Source of the DNA: Microbulbifer harenosus
GTDB taxonomy: Bacteria; Pseudomonadota; Gammaproteobacteria; Pseudomonadales; Cellvibrionaceae
Assembly: GCF_005771435.1 (NCBI RefSeq)
Contig: NZ_VANI01000004.1
Coordinates: 477,258-541,257 of the forward strand
Reading direction: 5' to 3'
Length of the DNA stretch: 64,000 nt
Shown here: positions 1 through 7,565 of the stretch, piece after piece
Position numbering within the stretch: position 1 is the first letter of the stretch
Layout of the letters: each line of letters opens with the position of its first letter
Notes under the pieces: generated by a model
Databases searched by the model: none
What the model was told of the DNA's origin: nothing
The model's input: the letters and a program-made list of their open reading frames with translations, nothing else
Program-made: the position numbers and the translations under genes

Positions 1-50
1 GTAAAGCGGCGCGCCGCGTAGCGCCAGTGTAGTGCGGACAACAGTTGCAT
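1..50 (-). CDS. Nitroreductase-like protein, N-terminus only (runs off window)
   Basis: Reading leftwards from an ATG at position 50, 16 codons give MQLLSALHWRYAARRF before the window ends. The pattern 'L-x-W-R-Y-A-x-[KR]-[KR]-F' is the usual N-terminus of NfsB-type FMN nitroreductases. A GGGAG ribosome-binding site lies 7 bases upstream of the ATG. The gene follows the Crp/Fnr-type regulator on the same strand after about 80 bases, so the two may be co-transcribed. Only the first residues are visible, so the family call rests on a short motif. Confidence 0.5.
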   Translation of the reverse strand, partial: MQLLSALHWRYAARRF

Positions 51-132
51 GGCTTTCTCCCGAGTATCCAGCGGAGCCGGAGCGGCTCTGTGTGATGCGG
101 GCGAGTGTAGGCAGCCGATGCGGTAGAAGCAT

Positions 133-744
133 TTACATAGGTTGATCGATCCGTTTTTTTCTTATTCGGCTGAGCTGTGTGGGGGTAACCCCCAGGTGGG
201 AAGCGATGTGATATTGGGGCAGCCGGGATACCAGGGTCGGATAGTCCTGCATAAATTTTTGGTAGCGTGTGCCGGCGTCATCCTGCACCAGGGTTACTTC
301 GCGGATGTCCTTGTCCAGTAGCCAGTGCCGTTCAAGGTACTGGATGTGATACAGCTTGAGATCGTCGTATTCCTCCAGCAGCCGGCGATACCCCGCGTGA
401 TCAATTTCGATGATGTCAGAATCTTCCAGCGCTTCGATGACGAATTGCGAGGGCTCCCCCCGCAGCAGCGCGGTCATGGCACCGGGAAAGCGGCCCTCGG
501 GGAAAAAATTTTTGTTGTACTCGGTCCCTTTCTTATCCAGCACATAGGCGCGGAACAGACCCCGATAGACATAGGCAAAGGAGCGCGGTGTTTCTCCTGC
601 AGGGTAGAGGATCGCCCCCTTATTGATCTGACGCCGATTGCAGATCCGGCGATAGGCGGCCCAGGTGCGTTGAGTCAGCGGATAGTAGGTATTGAGCTGC
701 TGACGCAGGGAAGAGAATGCGGCATCTTCTATTTGTTCGGACAC
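133..744 (-). CDS. Crp/Fnr-family transcriptional regulator
   Basis: The 203-aa protein has the Crp/Fnr layout. A cyclic-nucleotide-binding-like beta barrel covers roughly residues 30-115 (GAILYPAGE... and FAYVYRGLFRAYVLD). A linker helix follows, then a C-terminal helix-turn-helix around residues 175-198 (YHIASHLGVTPTQLSRIRKK). There is no N-terminal cysteine cluster of the Fnr type, so it is probably not an oxygen-sensing Fe-S regulator; the ligand is unknown. The start is GTG with only a weak ribosome-binding site. It lies just upstream of the nitroreductase-like gene on the same strand and may control it (inference). Confidence 0.8.
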   Translation of the reverse strand: MSEQIEDAAFSSLRQQLNTYYPLTQRTWAAYRRICNRRQINKGAILYPAGETPRSFAYVYRGLFRAYVLDKKGTEYNKNFFPEGRFPGAMTALLRGEPSQFVIEALEDSDIIEIDHAGYRRLLEEYDDLKLYHIQYLERHWLLDKDIREVTLVQDDAGTRYQKFMQDYPTLVSRLPQYHIASHLGVTPTQLSRIRKKRIDQPM

Positions 745-964
745 TGGTAGCTCTGCGATTAGTGGGAACTTGGGGGCGCGGGTTATGTCCCGGTGTCGGA
801 GTGCGAAGAGTATATAGGGTAAGCGGGGAGAACGGACGTTGTACCGGGCCGCTTACCGCGAGTCGCGAAACAGGATGCGAGTCGTTCAGGTTGAAACTAA
901 GATTGTCCCGCTCCGCAACCCCCTCTAAGATGCGCAGGCTTGTACTCAATCAGCGGGAAAAACG

Positions 965-1489
965 ATGACAGATCTCAACCAAAAGACCACCATCCGCATC
1001 CTCACCACCGGTGGCACCATCGAAAAGAGTTATTGCGAATCCGATGGCACCCTCAAGAACCGCGCTTCCATCATTCGCGACGGTCTGATCAGCAGCCTGC
1101 GCCTGCCCTATACCCATCTCGAGCTGGAGAGCGTGCTCAACAAGGACTCTCTGGAAATGGACGACAGCGACCGCGATCAGATCTGCACCGCCATTGCCCG
1201 CACTGCGGAGAAGGGGGATCCCATCGTCATTCTGCACGGTACTGACACCATGTCCGTGACGGCGGACTACTGCCACGCCAAGATGGGCACGCCGAAAGTC
1301 CCGGTGGTCTTTACCGGCGCCATGAAGCCTATGGGTTTTATCGATTCCGACGCCCGCCAGAACGTTACCGAAGCCCTGTTGGCGGCGCGACTCGTGCAGC
1401 CCGGCTTCTACATCGCCTTCCACAACCGGGTGTTCCCCATCCCCGGCGCGCGCAAAAACCTGGAAGCCGGCACCTTCGAGGCGGTTTGA
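965..1489 (+). CDS. Short asparaginase-domain protein
   Basis: The 174-aa protein carries both hallmark motifs of type I/II L-asparaginases: TGGTIE near residues 15-20 (nucleophile threonine) and HGTDTMS near residues 89-95 (Thr-Asp pair). It also has the following VVFTGAMKP strand. Full-length asparaginases are about 330 residues with a second C-terminal domain; this one ends soon after the N-terminal domain. Stand-alone short asparaginase-domain proteins exist in proteobacteria, so it need not be a truncation. Asparaginase activity is not certain, because part of the dimer-interface active site comes from the missing domain. Confidence 0.8.
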   Translation: MTDLNQKTTIRILTTGGTIEKSYCESDGTLKNRASIIRDGLISSLRLPYTHLELESVLNKDSLEMDDSDRDQICTAIARTAEKGDPIVILHGTDTMSVTADYCHAKMGTPKVPVVFTGAMKPMGFIDSDARQNVTEALLAARLVQPGFYIAFHNRVFPIPGARKNLEAGTFEAV

Positions 1490-1633
1490 GCCATCCCCGG
1501 TCTATCCTAGAAACCTGTAGGAAGCTGCTGTGATCGCCATGGACGGCGGGATGCCGCCCAGCAGAAATGCAAATTTTGCAGGAGCAAAAATTTGTCAGGC
1601 GAACTCCGGCGCTGCAAATCCCGGATTTTGATT

Positions 1634-1643
1634 TGTGATCACA
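1634..1643. promoter_or_regulatory. Perfect palindromic operator upstream of the aldehyde dehydrogenase
   Basis: A perfect 10-bp palindrome TGTGATCACA sits about 55 bases before the dehydrogenase start, followed within 10 bases by an AT-rich TATATAAA stretch that could be a -10 region. The shape fits GntR/FCD-type or Crp-type half sites (TGTGA/TCACA). The Crp/Fnr-type regulator gene about 900 bases upstream is one candidate, but nothing in the sequence ties it to this site. Confidence 0.45.
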
Positions 1644-1697
1644 TTTCATATATAAACTGAGCAATCCTTCAGTTTACTTTGCAACCCAGGAATCGAG

Positions 1698-3221
1698 GTG
1701 CGCATGACCGACAACCGGACCCAGAAGCCAGTTCCACAGACGCTCCAGGAATGGCTCGCCCTGGCCGAAACCCTCACCATCGAGGGCCGCGCCTTTATCA
1801 ACGGTGAGTACGTGGACGCCTTGAGCGGTCAGACCCGCCCCTGTACCAGCCCCGCCGATGGCCGTGTGCTGGCGCAGATCGCCAATTGTGGCCCGGAAGA
1901 CGCCGAGCGCGCGGTCAGAGTGGCGCGCGATACCTTTGAATCCGGTGCCTGGTCGCATATGCCGCCCATGGACCGCAAGAAAATCCTGGTGCGCTTTGCC
2001 GAGCTGATCGAACAGAACAAGGTGGAAATCGCGCTGCTGGAAAGCCTCGATGCGGGCAAGCCCATCAGCGACACCATGAATGTGGACGTGCCGAGCGCCG
2101 TGACCACCATCCGCTGGAACGCCGAGGCCATCGACAAGATCTACGACGAAATCGCCCCCACCGGCCCCAACGAAATCGGCCTGATCACCCGCATGCCCCT
2201 GGGCGTGGTAGCGGCCATCGTGCCGTGGAACTTCCCGCTGTCCACCACCGCCTGGAAGCTGGGGCCGGCGCTCGCCACCGGCAACAGCGTGATCCTGAAG
2301 CCCGCCTCCAACACTCCGCTTACCGCCATCAAACTGGCGGGGCTGGCGAAGGAGGCCGGTCTTCCGGACGGCGTGCTGAACGTACTTCCGGGCCCCGGCA
2401 GCACTCTCGGCAAGGCGCTGGGTTTGCACATGGATATCGACGGCCTGACCTTCACCGGCTCCACCGAGGTGGGCAAGACGCTGACCGAGTACTCCGGCCA
2501 GTCCAACCTCAAGCGCACCTTCCTTGAGCTGGGTGGCAAGAGCCCGAACATCGTGTTTGCCGACGCCGATCTGGACAAGGCCGCCGAGGCCGCGGCACTG
2601 GCCGTGTTCTACAACCAGGGAGAAACCTGCACCGCCGGCACCCGCCTGCTGGTAGAAAAGAGCATTGCCGATACCTTTATCGAGAAAGTCGCCAAGGCCG
2701 CCGAGCGCTTTGTGCCCGGCCACCCGCAGGATCCGAACACTGTGATGGGCGCGCTCATCGACCAGAGCCAGTTCGATACTGTCGAGTTCTATGTGGCGAA
2801 AGGTCTGGAACAGGGCGCGCGACTGGTTTGTGGTGGCAAGCCCGCTGCGGCGGTGGAAGGGGGGCACTATTACCAGCCCACCATTTTCCGCGGCGTGAAC
2901 GGCGATATGAAGATCGCCCGCGAGGAGATCTTCGGGCCGGTGCTGTCGGTGATTGAATTCGAAACCGAGGAAGAGGCACTGAAAATTGCCAACGATTCCA
3001 TCTACGGCCTCGCCTCCGGTGTCTGGACCCGTGACATCGGCCGCGCCCACCGCATGGCGCGCGATATCCGCGCGGGCTCGGTGTGGGTGAACAACTACTT
3101 CGGTGGTGACATCACCGTACCCTTCGGTGGCTTCAAACAGTCCGGCAATGGTCGCGACAAATCATTGCACGCGCTGGACAAGTACTGCGAACTGAAATCC
3201 ACCTGGATTGATATCAGTTGA
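1698..3221 (+). CDS. puuC: Aldehyde dehydrogenase, PuuC-like (gamma-glutamyl-gamma-aminobutyraldehyde dehydrogenase type)
   Basis: This 507-aa NAD(P)-dependent aldehyde dehydrogenase has catalytic Cys311 (GETCTAG), general base Glu277 (LELGGKS), the PWNFP motif at 176-180 and the FTGSTEVGK nucleotide-binding loop. The C-terminal SGNGRDKSLHALDKY and the AIRW-type segment WNAEAIDKIYDE closely resemble E. coli PuuC, which oxidises gamma-glutamyl-aminobutyraldehyde and other aminoaldehydes in putrescine and polyamine use. The GTG at 1698 has an AGGA 6 bases upstream; an ATG at 1704 is an alternative. No other puu genes are adjacent, so the physiological aldehyde is open. Confidence 0.85.
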   Translation: MRMTDNRTQKPVPQTLQEWLALAETLTIEGRAFINGEYVDALSGQTRPCTSPADGRVLAQIANCGPEDAERAVRVARDTFESGAWSHMPPMDRKKILVRFAELIEQNKVEIALLESLDAGKPISDTMNVDVPSAVTTIRWNAEAIDKIYDEIAPTGPNEIGLITRMPLGVVAAIVPWNFPLSTTAWKLGPALATGNSVILKPASNTPLTAIKLAGLAKEAGLPDGVLNVLPGPGSTLGKALGLHMDIDGLTFTGSTEVGKTLTEYSGQSNLKRTFLELGGKSPNIVFADADLDKAAEAAALAVFYNQGETCTAGTRLLVEKSIADTFIEKVAKAAERFVPGHPQDPNTVMGALIDQSQFDTVEFYVAKGLEQGARLVCGGKPAAAVEGGHYYQPTIFRGVNGDMKIAREEIFGPVLSVIEFETEEEALKIANDSIYGLASGVWTRDIGRAHRMARDIRAGSVWVNNYFGGDITVPFGGFKQSGNGRDKSLHALDKYCELKSTWIDIS

Positions 3222-3251
3222 TCCCGGCACCGTCGGAATCCGACTCTATTG

Positions 3252-3273
3252 GGCCGCTATCGCGGCCTTTTTT
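3252..3273 (+). terminator. Rho-independent terminator after the aldehyde dehydrogenase
   Basis: GGCCGC and GCGGCC pair perfectly around a TATC loop and are followed at once by six T. It sits 30 bases after the dehydrogenase stop and fits a factor-independent terminator. Confidence 0.85.
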
Positions 3274-3384
3274 GTGCCAGGTCTGGATGTCGCGGCGGCG
3301 GCAATTTTTTGCGTGATTCAGACTTGATTCAGCTGCTGTGGGCGAACATGCTACAAGCACTTTGTATCGGGACCGGGAGCCGCC

Positions 3385-4113
3385 GTGACTCAATGGAACA
3401 GGAACAATATTGCCGCCGCTGCCCTGCTGGGCATTGGTGTACTGCTCGGCCTGGCTGTGTTGGGCGGCTTTACTGTGAAAGCGGTGGAGCGGTTCAAGGG
3501 TTACGAGCGCACGGTCACGGTCAAGGGGCTGGCGGAGCGTGAGTTCCCCGCGGACATCGCCATCTGGCCGATCCAGTTCACCGCCGCGGACAATGACCTG
3601 GCGGCGCTCTACCAGACCATCGCCAGCAGCAGCGAGAAAATCCAAAAGTTCCTGCAACAGCAGGGGATCGACGCCGCCGCGATCTCGGTGTCTATGCCGT
3701 CAATCACGGACAAATCCGCGCAGCAATACGGCGGCAACGAGAATTCCCCATACCGCTATACCGCGTTGCAGACGGTCACCGTATATTCCGACAAGGTGGC
3801 AACAGTGCGCGAAGCGATGAACGGACTCGCGAATCTGGGGCGCGACGGTATCGTCTTTTCCCAGGGCAATTATCAGGCGCAACCGGAATATATATTCACC
3901 CGTCTGAACGAGGTGAAACCACTGATGGTCGAGGAGGCCACCAAGCAGGCGCGCTCAGTTGCGGAAAAATTTGCCGAGGATTCCGGCAGTCGCCTGGGCA
4001 AGATCCGCCGCGCGTCACAGGGGCAGTTCACGATCGGCGACCGCGACAAGAACAATCCGCACATCAAGAAAGTGCGGGTGGTATCCACCATCGAGTATTA
4101 CCTGGCAGACTAA
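3385..4113 (+). CDS. SIMPL-domain (DUF541) protein, membrane anchored
   Basis: The 242-aa protein starts at GTG with a GGGAG ribosome-binding site. It has one N-terminal transmembrane helix (about residues 9-30) and then a periplasmic SIMPL domain, recognisable from YERTVTVKGLAEREFPAD near residues 40-57 and the C-terminal VRVVSTIEYYLAD. SIMPL proteins form ring-like periplasmic assemblies of poorly known function, often linked to oxidative stress. It is preceded by the dehydrogenase terminator and followed 12 bases later by a small periplasmic protein gene, with which it may form an operon. Confidence 0.85.
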   Translation: MTQWNRNNIAAAALLGIGVLLGLAVLGGFTVKAVERFKGYERTVTVKGLAEREFPADIAIWPIQFTAADNDLAALYQTIASSSEKIQKFLQQQGIDAAAISVSMPSITDKSAQQYGGNENSPYRYTALQTVTVYSDKVATVREAMNGLANLGRDGIVFSQGNYQAQPEYIFTRLNEVKPLMVEEATKQARSVAEKFAEDSGSRLGKIRRASQGQFTIGDRDKNNPHIKKVRVVSTIEYYLAD

Positions 4114-4125
4114 AAGGTTAGTGAT

Positions 4126-4437
4126 ATGCAACATCCGCTTCTTTCAGTACTTCTGATCGCGTCTTTGGCAATGGGAACAACCGCAGCGATTGCAAAGCCG
4201 GACAAAAACGGTGAACTTCCCCCGGGACTGCAGAAGAAAGCAGAGCGCGGTGGTGAACTGCCCCCCGGCTGGAAGAAGAAGCTGGTGCGCGGCCATGTAC
4301 TGGAAGATTCGATCTACAGTCATGCGGTCATCGTGCAACCGGTAGACCGCCACGGCCTGGTCACCGTGCGGATTGAAGGCGAGCTGGTGCGGCTGGTGCA
4401 CGCCACCCACGAAATCGTCGACATTCTCTCCCATTGA
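4126..4437 (+). CDS. Small periplasmic RcnB/CigR-like protein
   Basis: The 103-aa protein has a cleavable signal peptide (AIAKP cleavage near residue 23). Two repeated LPPGLQKK/LPPGWKKK segments follow, then a compact C-terminal beta region. This arrangement is typical of short RcnB-like and CigR-like periplasmic proteins. The AAGG ribosome-binding site is 8 bases upstream of the ATG. It lies 12 bases after the SIMPL gene. The function of the family outside nickel homeostasis and virulence regulation is not known; none is assigned here. Confidence 0.65.
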   Translation: MQHPLLSVLLIASLAMGTTAAIAKPDKNGELPPGLQKKAERGGELPPGWKKKLVRGHVLEDSIYSHAVIVQPVDRHGLVTVRIEGELVRLVHATHEIVDILSH

Positions 4438-4534
4438 TCCCTTCCCACTGAGCGGGGAGCCGGAAATTTGCCTTCTGGCGGAAGCCATCCTATACCAGCG
4501 GGGAGATTGAATTCTTCCGCCAGCAGGTTCCGCC

Positions 4535-4924
4535 ATGAGCGAATTTCAGCACGGATTTTCCATCAGTATCCAGCGCACCGGCGACGAACGGGTGCTGCTC
4601 GCCATGCATGCCCGCGGTAAACTCGAACATCAGGATTACGAAACCCTGGTGCCGATGCTGGAGTCCGCGATTGCCGGTATGCAACACCCTAAAATCGATG
4701 TGCTGATGGATTTGCGCGAGCTCGAAGGCTGGGAGATCCGCGCGGCTTGGGACGATCTCAAGCTGGGTTTGAAGCATGGGCGCCAGTTCAACCGCGTGGC
4801 CATTGTAGGCAACAAATCCTGGCAGGAAACCGCATCCAAAATCGGCAGCTGGTTTATCGGCGGCGAGGCCCGCTTTTTCGAAGACAGGGCGCCGGCCTTG
4901 GCGTGGCTGCAAGAAACCGCATAA
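4535..4924 (+). CDS. SpoIIAA-like STAS/SEC14-type protein (DUF3478)
   Basis: The 129-aa soluble protein matches the SpoIIAA-like family: an LLAMHARGKLEHQDYETLVPMLE start, a central DVLMDLRELEGWE strand-helix, and the tail VAIVGNKSWQE...FIGGEARFFED...ALAWL. Family members have a STAS-like fold and are thought to bind lipids or act as small regulatory partners; no partner is visible here. It is a single gene between the periplasmic protein gene and the TerC gene. Confidence 0.8.
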   Translation: MSEFQHGFSISIQRTGDERVLLAMHARGKLEHQDYETLVPMLESAIAGMQHPKIDVLMDLRELEGWEIRAAWDDLKLGLKHGRQFNRVAIVGNKSWQETASKIGSWFIGGEARFFEDRAPALAWLQETA

Positions 4925-5006
4925 ACTCCCTTCCGTTTCTAATTCTCCCAGCCGGGCCCGGTTATCGCGCCCGGCTTCCTCACAATAACGTCACAGGAAT
5001 TTGTGT

Positions 5007-5753
5007 ATGTTCGAATGGATTGCAAGCCCGGAGGCCTGGATTGCGCTGGCCACGCTGGCTGCCCTGGAAATTGTCCTGGGTATCGACAACATCATCTTCA
5101 TTTCCATTCTGGTAGGGCGCCTGCCGGAAAAACAGCGCGAGTCCGCGCGTTTTATCGGCCTGGCACTGGCGATGCTTACCCGCTTGGCCCTGCTGTTTTC
5201 CATCGCCTGGATCATGGGGCTTACGCAGCCCTGGTTTACCCTGTTCGGCGAGGAAATCTCCGGGCGCGATGTCATCCTGATCGGCGGCGGCCTGTTCCTG
5301 CTGGCCAAGGCCACCCACGAAATCCACAACAGCCTGGAAGGCGCCGAAGGTGGGCACAGCAGCGTCGCCACCGCGACCTACGGTATGGTGCTGGTGCAGA
5401 TCGCAGTGCTGGATATCGTGTTCTCACTGGATTCGGTGATCACTGCTGTGGGCCTGGTGGACCACGTTTCCATCATGGCCATCGCCATCATCCTGGCAGT
5501 GGGCGTGATGTTGGTTGCGGCCAAGCCCATTGGCGATTTTGTTGACCGCCACCCCACCATCAAGATGCTGGCGCTGTCGTTCCTGATCCTGGTGGGGGTA
5601 ACACTCATCATCGAAGGGTTCGATGTACACGTACCCAAGGGTTATATCTACTTCGCCATGGCGTTCTCCGTGGCCGTGGAGATGCTCAATATCCGCCTGC
5701 GCAAGAAACAGGTGGAGGCGGTGGAGCTGCGCAAGCCGTACCGGGAAGACTGA
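5007..5753 (+). CDS. TerC-family integral membrane protein
   Basis: The 248-aa polytopic protein begins MFEWIASPEAW and contains the family signatures EIVLGIDNIIFIS and DIVFSLDSVITAVG. These acidic-residue helices are characteristic of TerC/YgdQ/Alx-type proteins, many of which export manganese or other metals co-translationally. About seven transmembrane segments are visible. The ATG at 5007 was chosen because AGGAAT lies 6 bases upstream; the frame stays open to a TTG at 5001. No leader or riboswitch of the yybP type was recognised upstream. Confidence 0.85.
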   Translation: MFEWIASPEAWIALATLAALEIVLGIDNIIFISILVGRLPEKQRESARFIGLALAMLTRLALLFSIAWIMGLTQPWFTLFGEEISGRDVILIGGGLFLLAKATHEIHNSLEGAEGGHSSVATATYGMVLVQIAVLDIVFSLDSVITAVGLVDHVSIMAIAIILAVGVMLVAAKPIGDFVDRHPTIKMLALSFLILVGVTLIIEGFDVHVPKGYIYFAMAFSVAVEMLNIRLRKKQVEAVELRKPYRED

Positions 5754-5843
5754 AAAGACGGAAACCGGCAGGCTACATCCTCCCGGTTGCCATCGCTGTT
5801 GTACTCCCCAATGTAACTGCCGCCGGTCGGGGGAGGGTTGCGC

Positions 5844-6674
5844 TCACGCCACCTGTCGCAGGCGCCGCCGAGGTGTGCTCGGGCGTGTAGGGTAATTGGG
5901 GCCGGTGGGCGTCGAACTCTGCTGTAGGTATTGGAGAATGGCATCGCGCAGTTTTGCTGTGCCACCCTCGATCCCCTGATTGCCAAACAAGCGGTTGAAC
6001 TCGATCACATAGGGGTGCTCACCCACCATGGCGATGTCCCAGCCCGCGTGATTGATGTCGAGGGTGCGCGCCAGATGCAGCGCCAGGTCGATTGCCGCCT
6101 GTGGTACCGGGGCGCGATCCACCGTGCCGCCCTTGGATACGTTGTTGTAAAAGCCCTGCGCTGCCTGCAGCCGCCAATAGGCCGTCACCACCTGGTCGCC
6201 GACGATCACGATACGGATATCGCGGTCGATGGGGAGCCACTCCTGTACGTACAACACATCGGTTTTTCCCAGGTAACTGCGCCAGTCGTCGCAGCTTTCG
6301 ATCAGCCATACACCGCAGCCGCGAGAAGCCTTCGGCAGCTTGGCGACAAATGGGTGGTCCATGGCCTCCCACAGACGGGCGGCATTTTCCGGGGTGTTGG
6401 CGAGGATGCGTGTGCTGGGCGTATTGCCTGGTGCAACAAGCTCGAAAGCGCGGGTCATTTCGATCTTGTTGTGTCCCAGCCGGTAGCTGGCTTCACTGGG
6501 AAAGACGCGGGCCTTGAGGCCATAGGTCAGCGCGTTCAATTGCCAGTACTCGGGGAACAGCACCCATTCCGCCTCGGCAATTTCCGCTTTGTATTTGAAG
6601 ACTTCTTCGGGTTTCAGTTGCAGGGTATCTGCGAAACCGAGGGTTCTGAATACGTCAAAAGAGATCCAAGCCAC
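5844..6674 (-). CDS. ATP-grasp enzyme, RimK-like ligase
   Basis: The 276-aa protein has the ATP-grasp layout. A Rossmann-like N-terminal part is followed by HPFVAKLPKASRGCGVWLI near residues 107-125 (ATP-binding lysine strand and glycine loop), VLYVQEWLPIDRDIRIVIVG (hinge and first metal-side strand), and the metal-binding ending GWDIAMVGEHPYVIEFNRLFGNQG. This resembles RimK-type alpha-L-glutamate ligases and other peptide-ligating ATP-grasp enzymes, but the substrate cannot be read from the sequence. The Arg/Pro-rich tail is probably disordered. The gene lies 93 bases downstream of ridA on the same strand. Confidence 0.75.
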   Translation of the reverse strand: MAWISFDVFRTLGFADTLQLKPEEVFKYKAEIAEAEWVLFPEYWQLNALTYGLKARVFPSEASYRLGHNKIEMTRAFELVAPGNTPSTRILANTPENAARLWEAMDHPFVAKLPKASRGCGVWLIESCDDWRSYLGKTDVLYVQEWLPIDRDIRIVIVGDQVVTAYWRLQAAQGFYNNVSKGGTVDRAPVPQAAIDLALHLARTLDINHAGWDIAMVGEHPYVIEFNRLFGNQGIEGGTAKLRDAILQYLQQSSTPTGPNYPTRPSTPRRRLRQVA

Positions 6675-6767
6675 CGGTCAAAACACACACAAGTTGAGAT
6701 GCGCGTTTTTACGGCGGCCCGGGTTTTTCGTCAAGCGGATTTATATCCGCCGGCGAGAAAAATGCCG

Positions 6768-7151
6768 CTATTTGGGTAACCGTGCGGTCACCTGTACTTC
6801 GATCTTCATCGCATCATTCAGCAGGCGCGCTTCAAACACGGTGGCGGCCGGCCGCACGTCACCCAGCCACTTCTGGAACACCGGCCAGCAGGGTTCGAAG
6901 TCATCGCGGTTTGGCAGGATATAGGTCACGCGCACAATGTCCGCCACCTTGGCACCGGCCTGCTGCAGGGCCTGCTCGATGTTGGCGAAACACTGGTCCG
7001 CCTGCTCCACCACGCTGTCGCTGATGCTGTTGGTTGCGTAGTTGAAACCGGTGGTGCCGGAGACAAACACATAGTCGCCGTCCACTACCGCACGGGAATA
7101 GCCGATCTTGCTTTCAAACTCCGATCCGCTGGAAATCAGTTTTCTGCTCAC
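6768..7151 (-). CDS. RidA/YjgF-family protein
   Basis: The 127-aa protein of the RidA superfamily has the domain SRAVVDGDYVFVSGTTG..., QADQCFANIEQALQQAG, VRVTYILPNRDDFEPCWPVF and a C-terminal ATVFEARLLNDAMKIEVQVTA. RidA proteins hydrolyse reactive enamines and imines released by PLP enzymes. The conserved arginine of canonical RidA (R-x-C/A in 'RAAVEVA') is replaced here by ARLLNDAMKIE, so it belongs to another Rid subgroup and the activity is uncertain. The GTG at 7151 has a perfect AAGGAG 7 bases upstream; the frame stays open to 7199 without a comparable site. Confidence 0.85.
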   Translation of the reverse strand: MSRKLISSGSEFESKIGYSRAVVDGDYVFVSGTTGFNYATNSISDSVVEQADQCFANIEQALQQAGAKVADIVRVTYILPNRDDFEPCWPVFQKWLGDVRPAATVFEARLLNDAMKIEVQVTARLPK

Positions 7152-7565
7152 AGAAATGCTCCTTGGAGAAAGGCTCTGGGAGAGCCGATAAAGCGCCACG
7201 GGTGTGGCCGGTTACAGGTTGGGCGCGGGATGATGCCATAGGCCAGAGAAATCCCCTAGTGGCACAAGGTGTCGGGGAGCGCGAATGCGGTGTTGGGTGC
7301 TTATTAGCACCTTTGAGCGTTGAATGGCCAGGTTGAGCAATTTTTATCTGATTCTAGCGGTAAAAATAACGAAATAGAGCCATTGTGGCGCGCTTTTGTG
7401 TCATGCATCATGTGCCCCGGCGCGGCCAATGAGAATTGCATCACACACTTGGCGCGGCTTTGTTTGAGTAAGTCACACGGTTCGTACCGCAGTCTGCGGA
7501 CCTGGAATACGGACTGCGGGAGTTATCTGAGTGACTCTTTGTTAAAGGAACGGGGGAAAATAGGA
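7152..7565. other. Intergenic region between ridA and the Gly/Ser lipoprotein
   Basis: The 414 bases between divergent genes presumably hold both promoters. A reading frame extends upstream of the lipoprotein through this region, but its residues do not look like a protein extension and the signal peptide begins only at 7566. No clear -35/-10 pair or palindrome stood out. Confidence 0.4.

Noticed and set aside
1674..3050. A 458-codon minus-strand frame across the aldehyde dehydrogenase
   Set aside because: It is a mirror of a conserved dehydrogenase gene; no ribosome-binding site, no recognisable protein.
4990..5006. A yybP-ykoY-type manganese riboswitch before the TerC gene
   Set aside because: The 82-base gap is too short for the full aptamer and shows none of its conserved loops.
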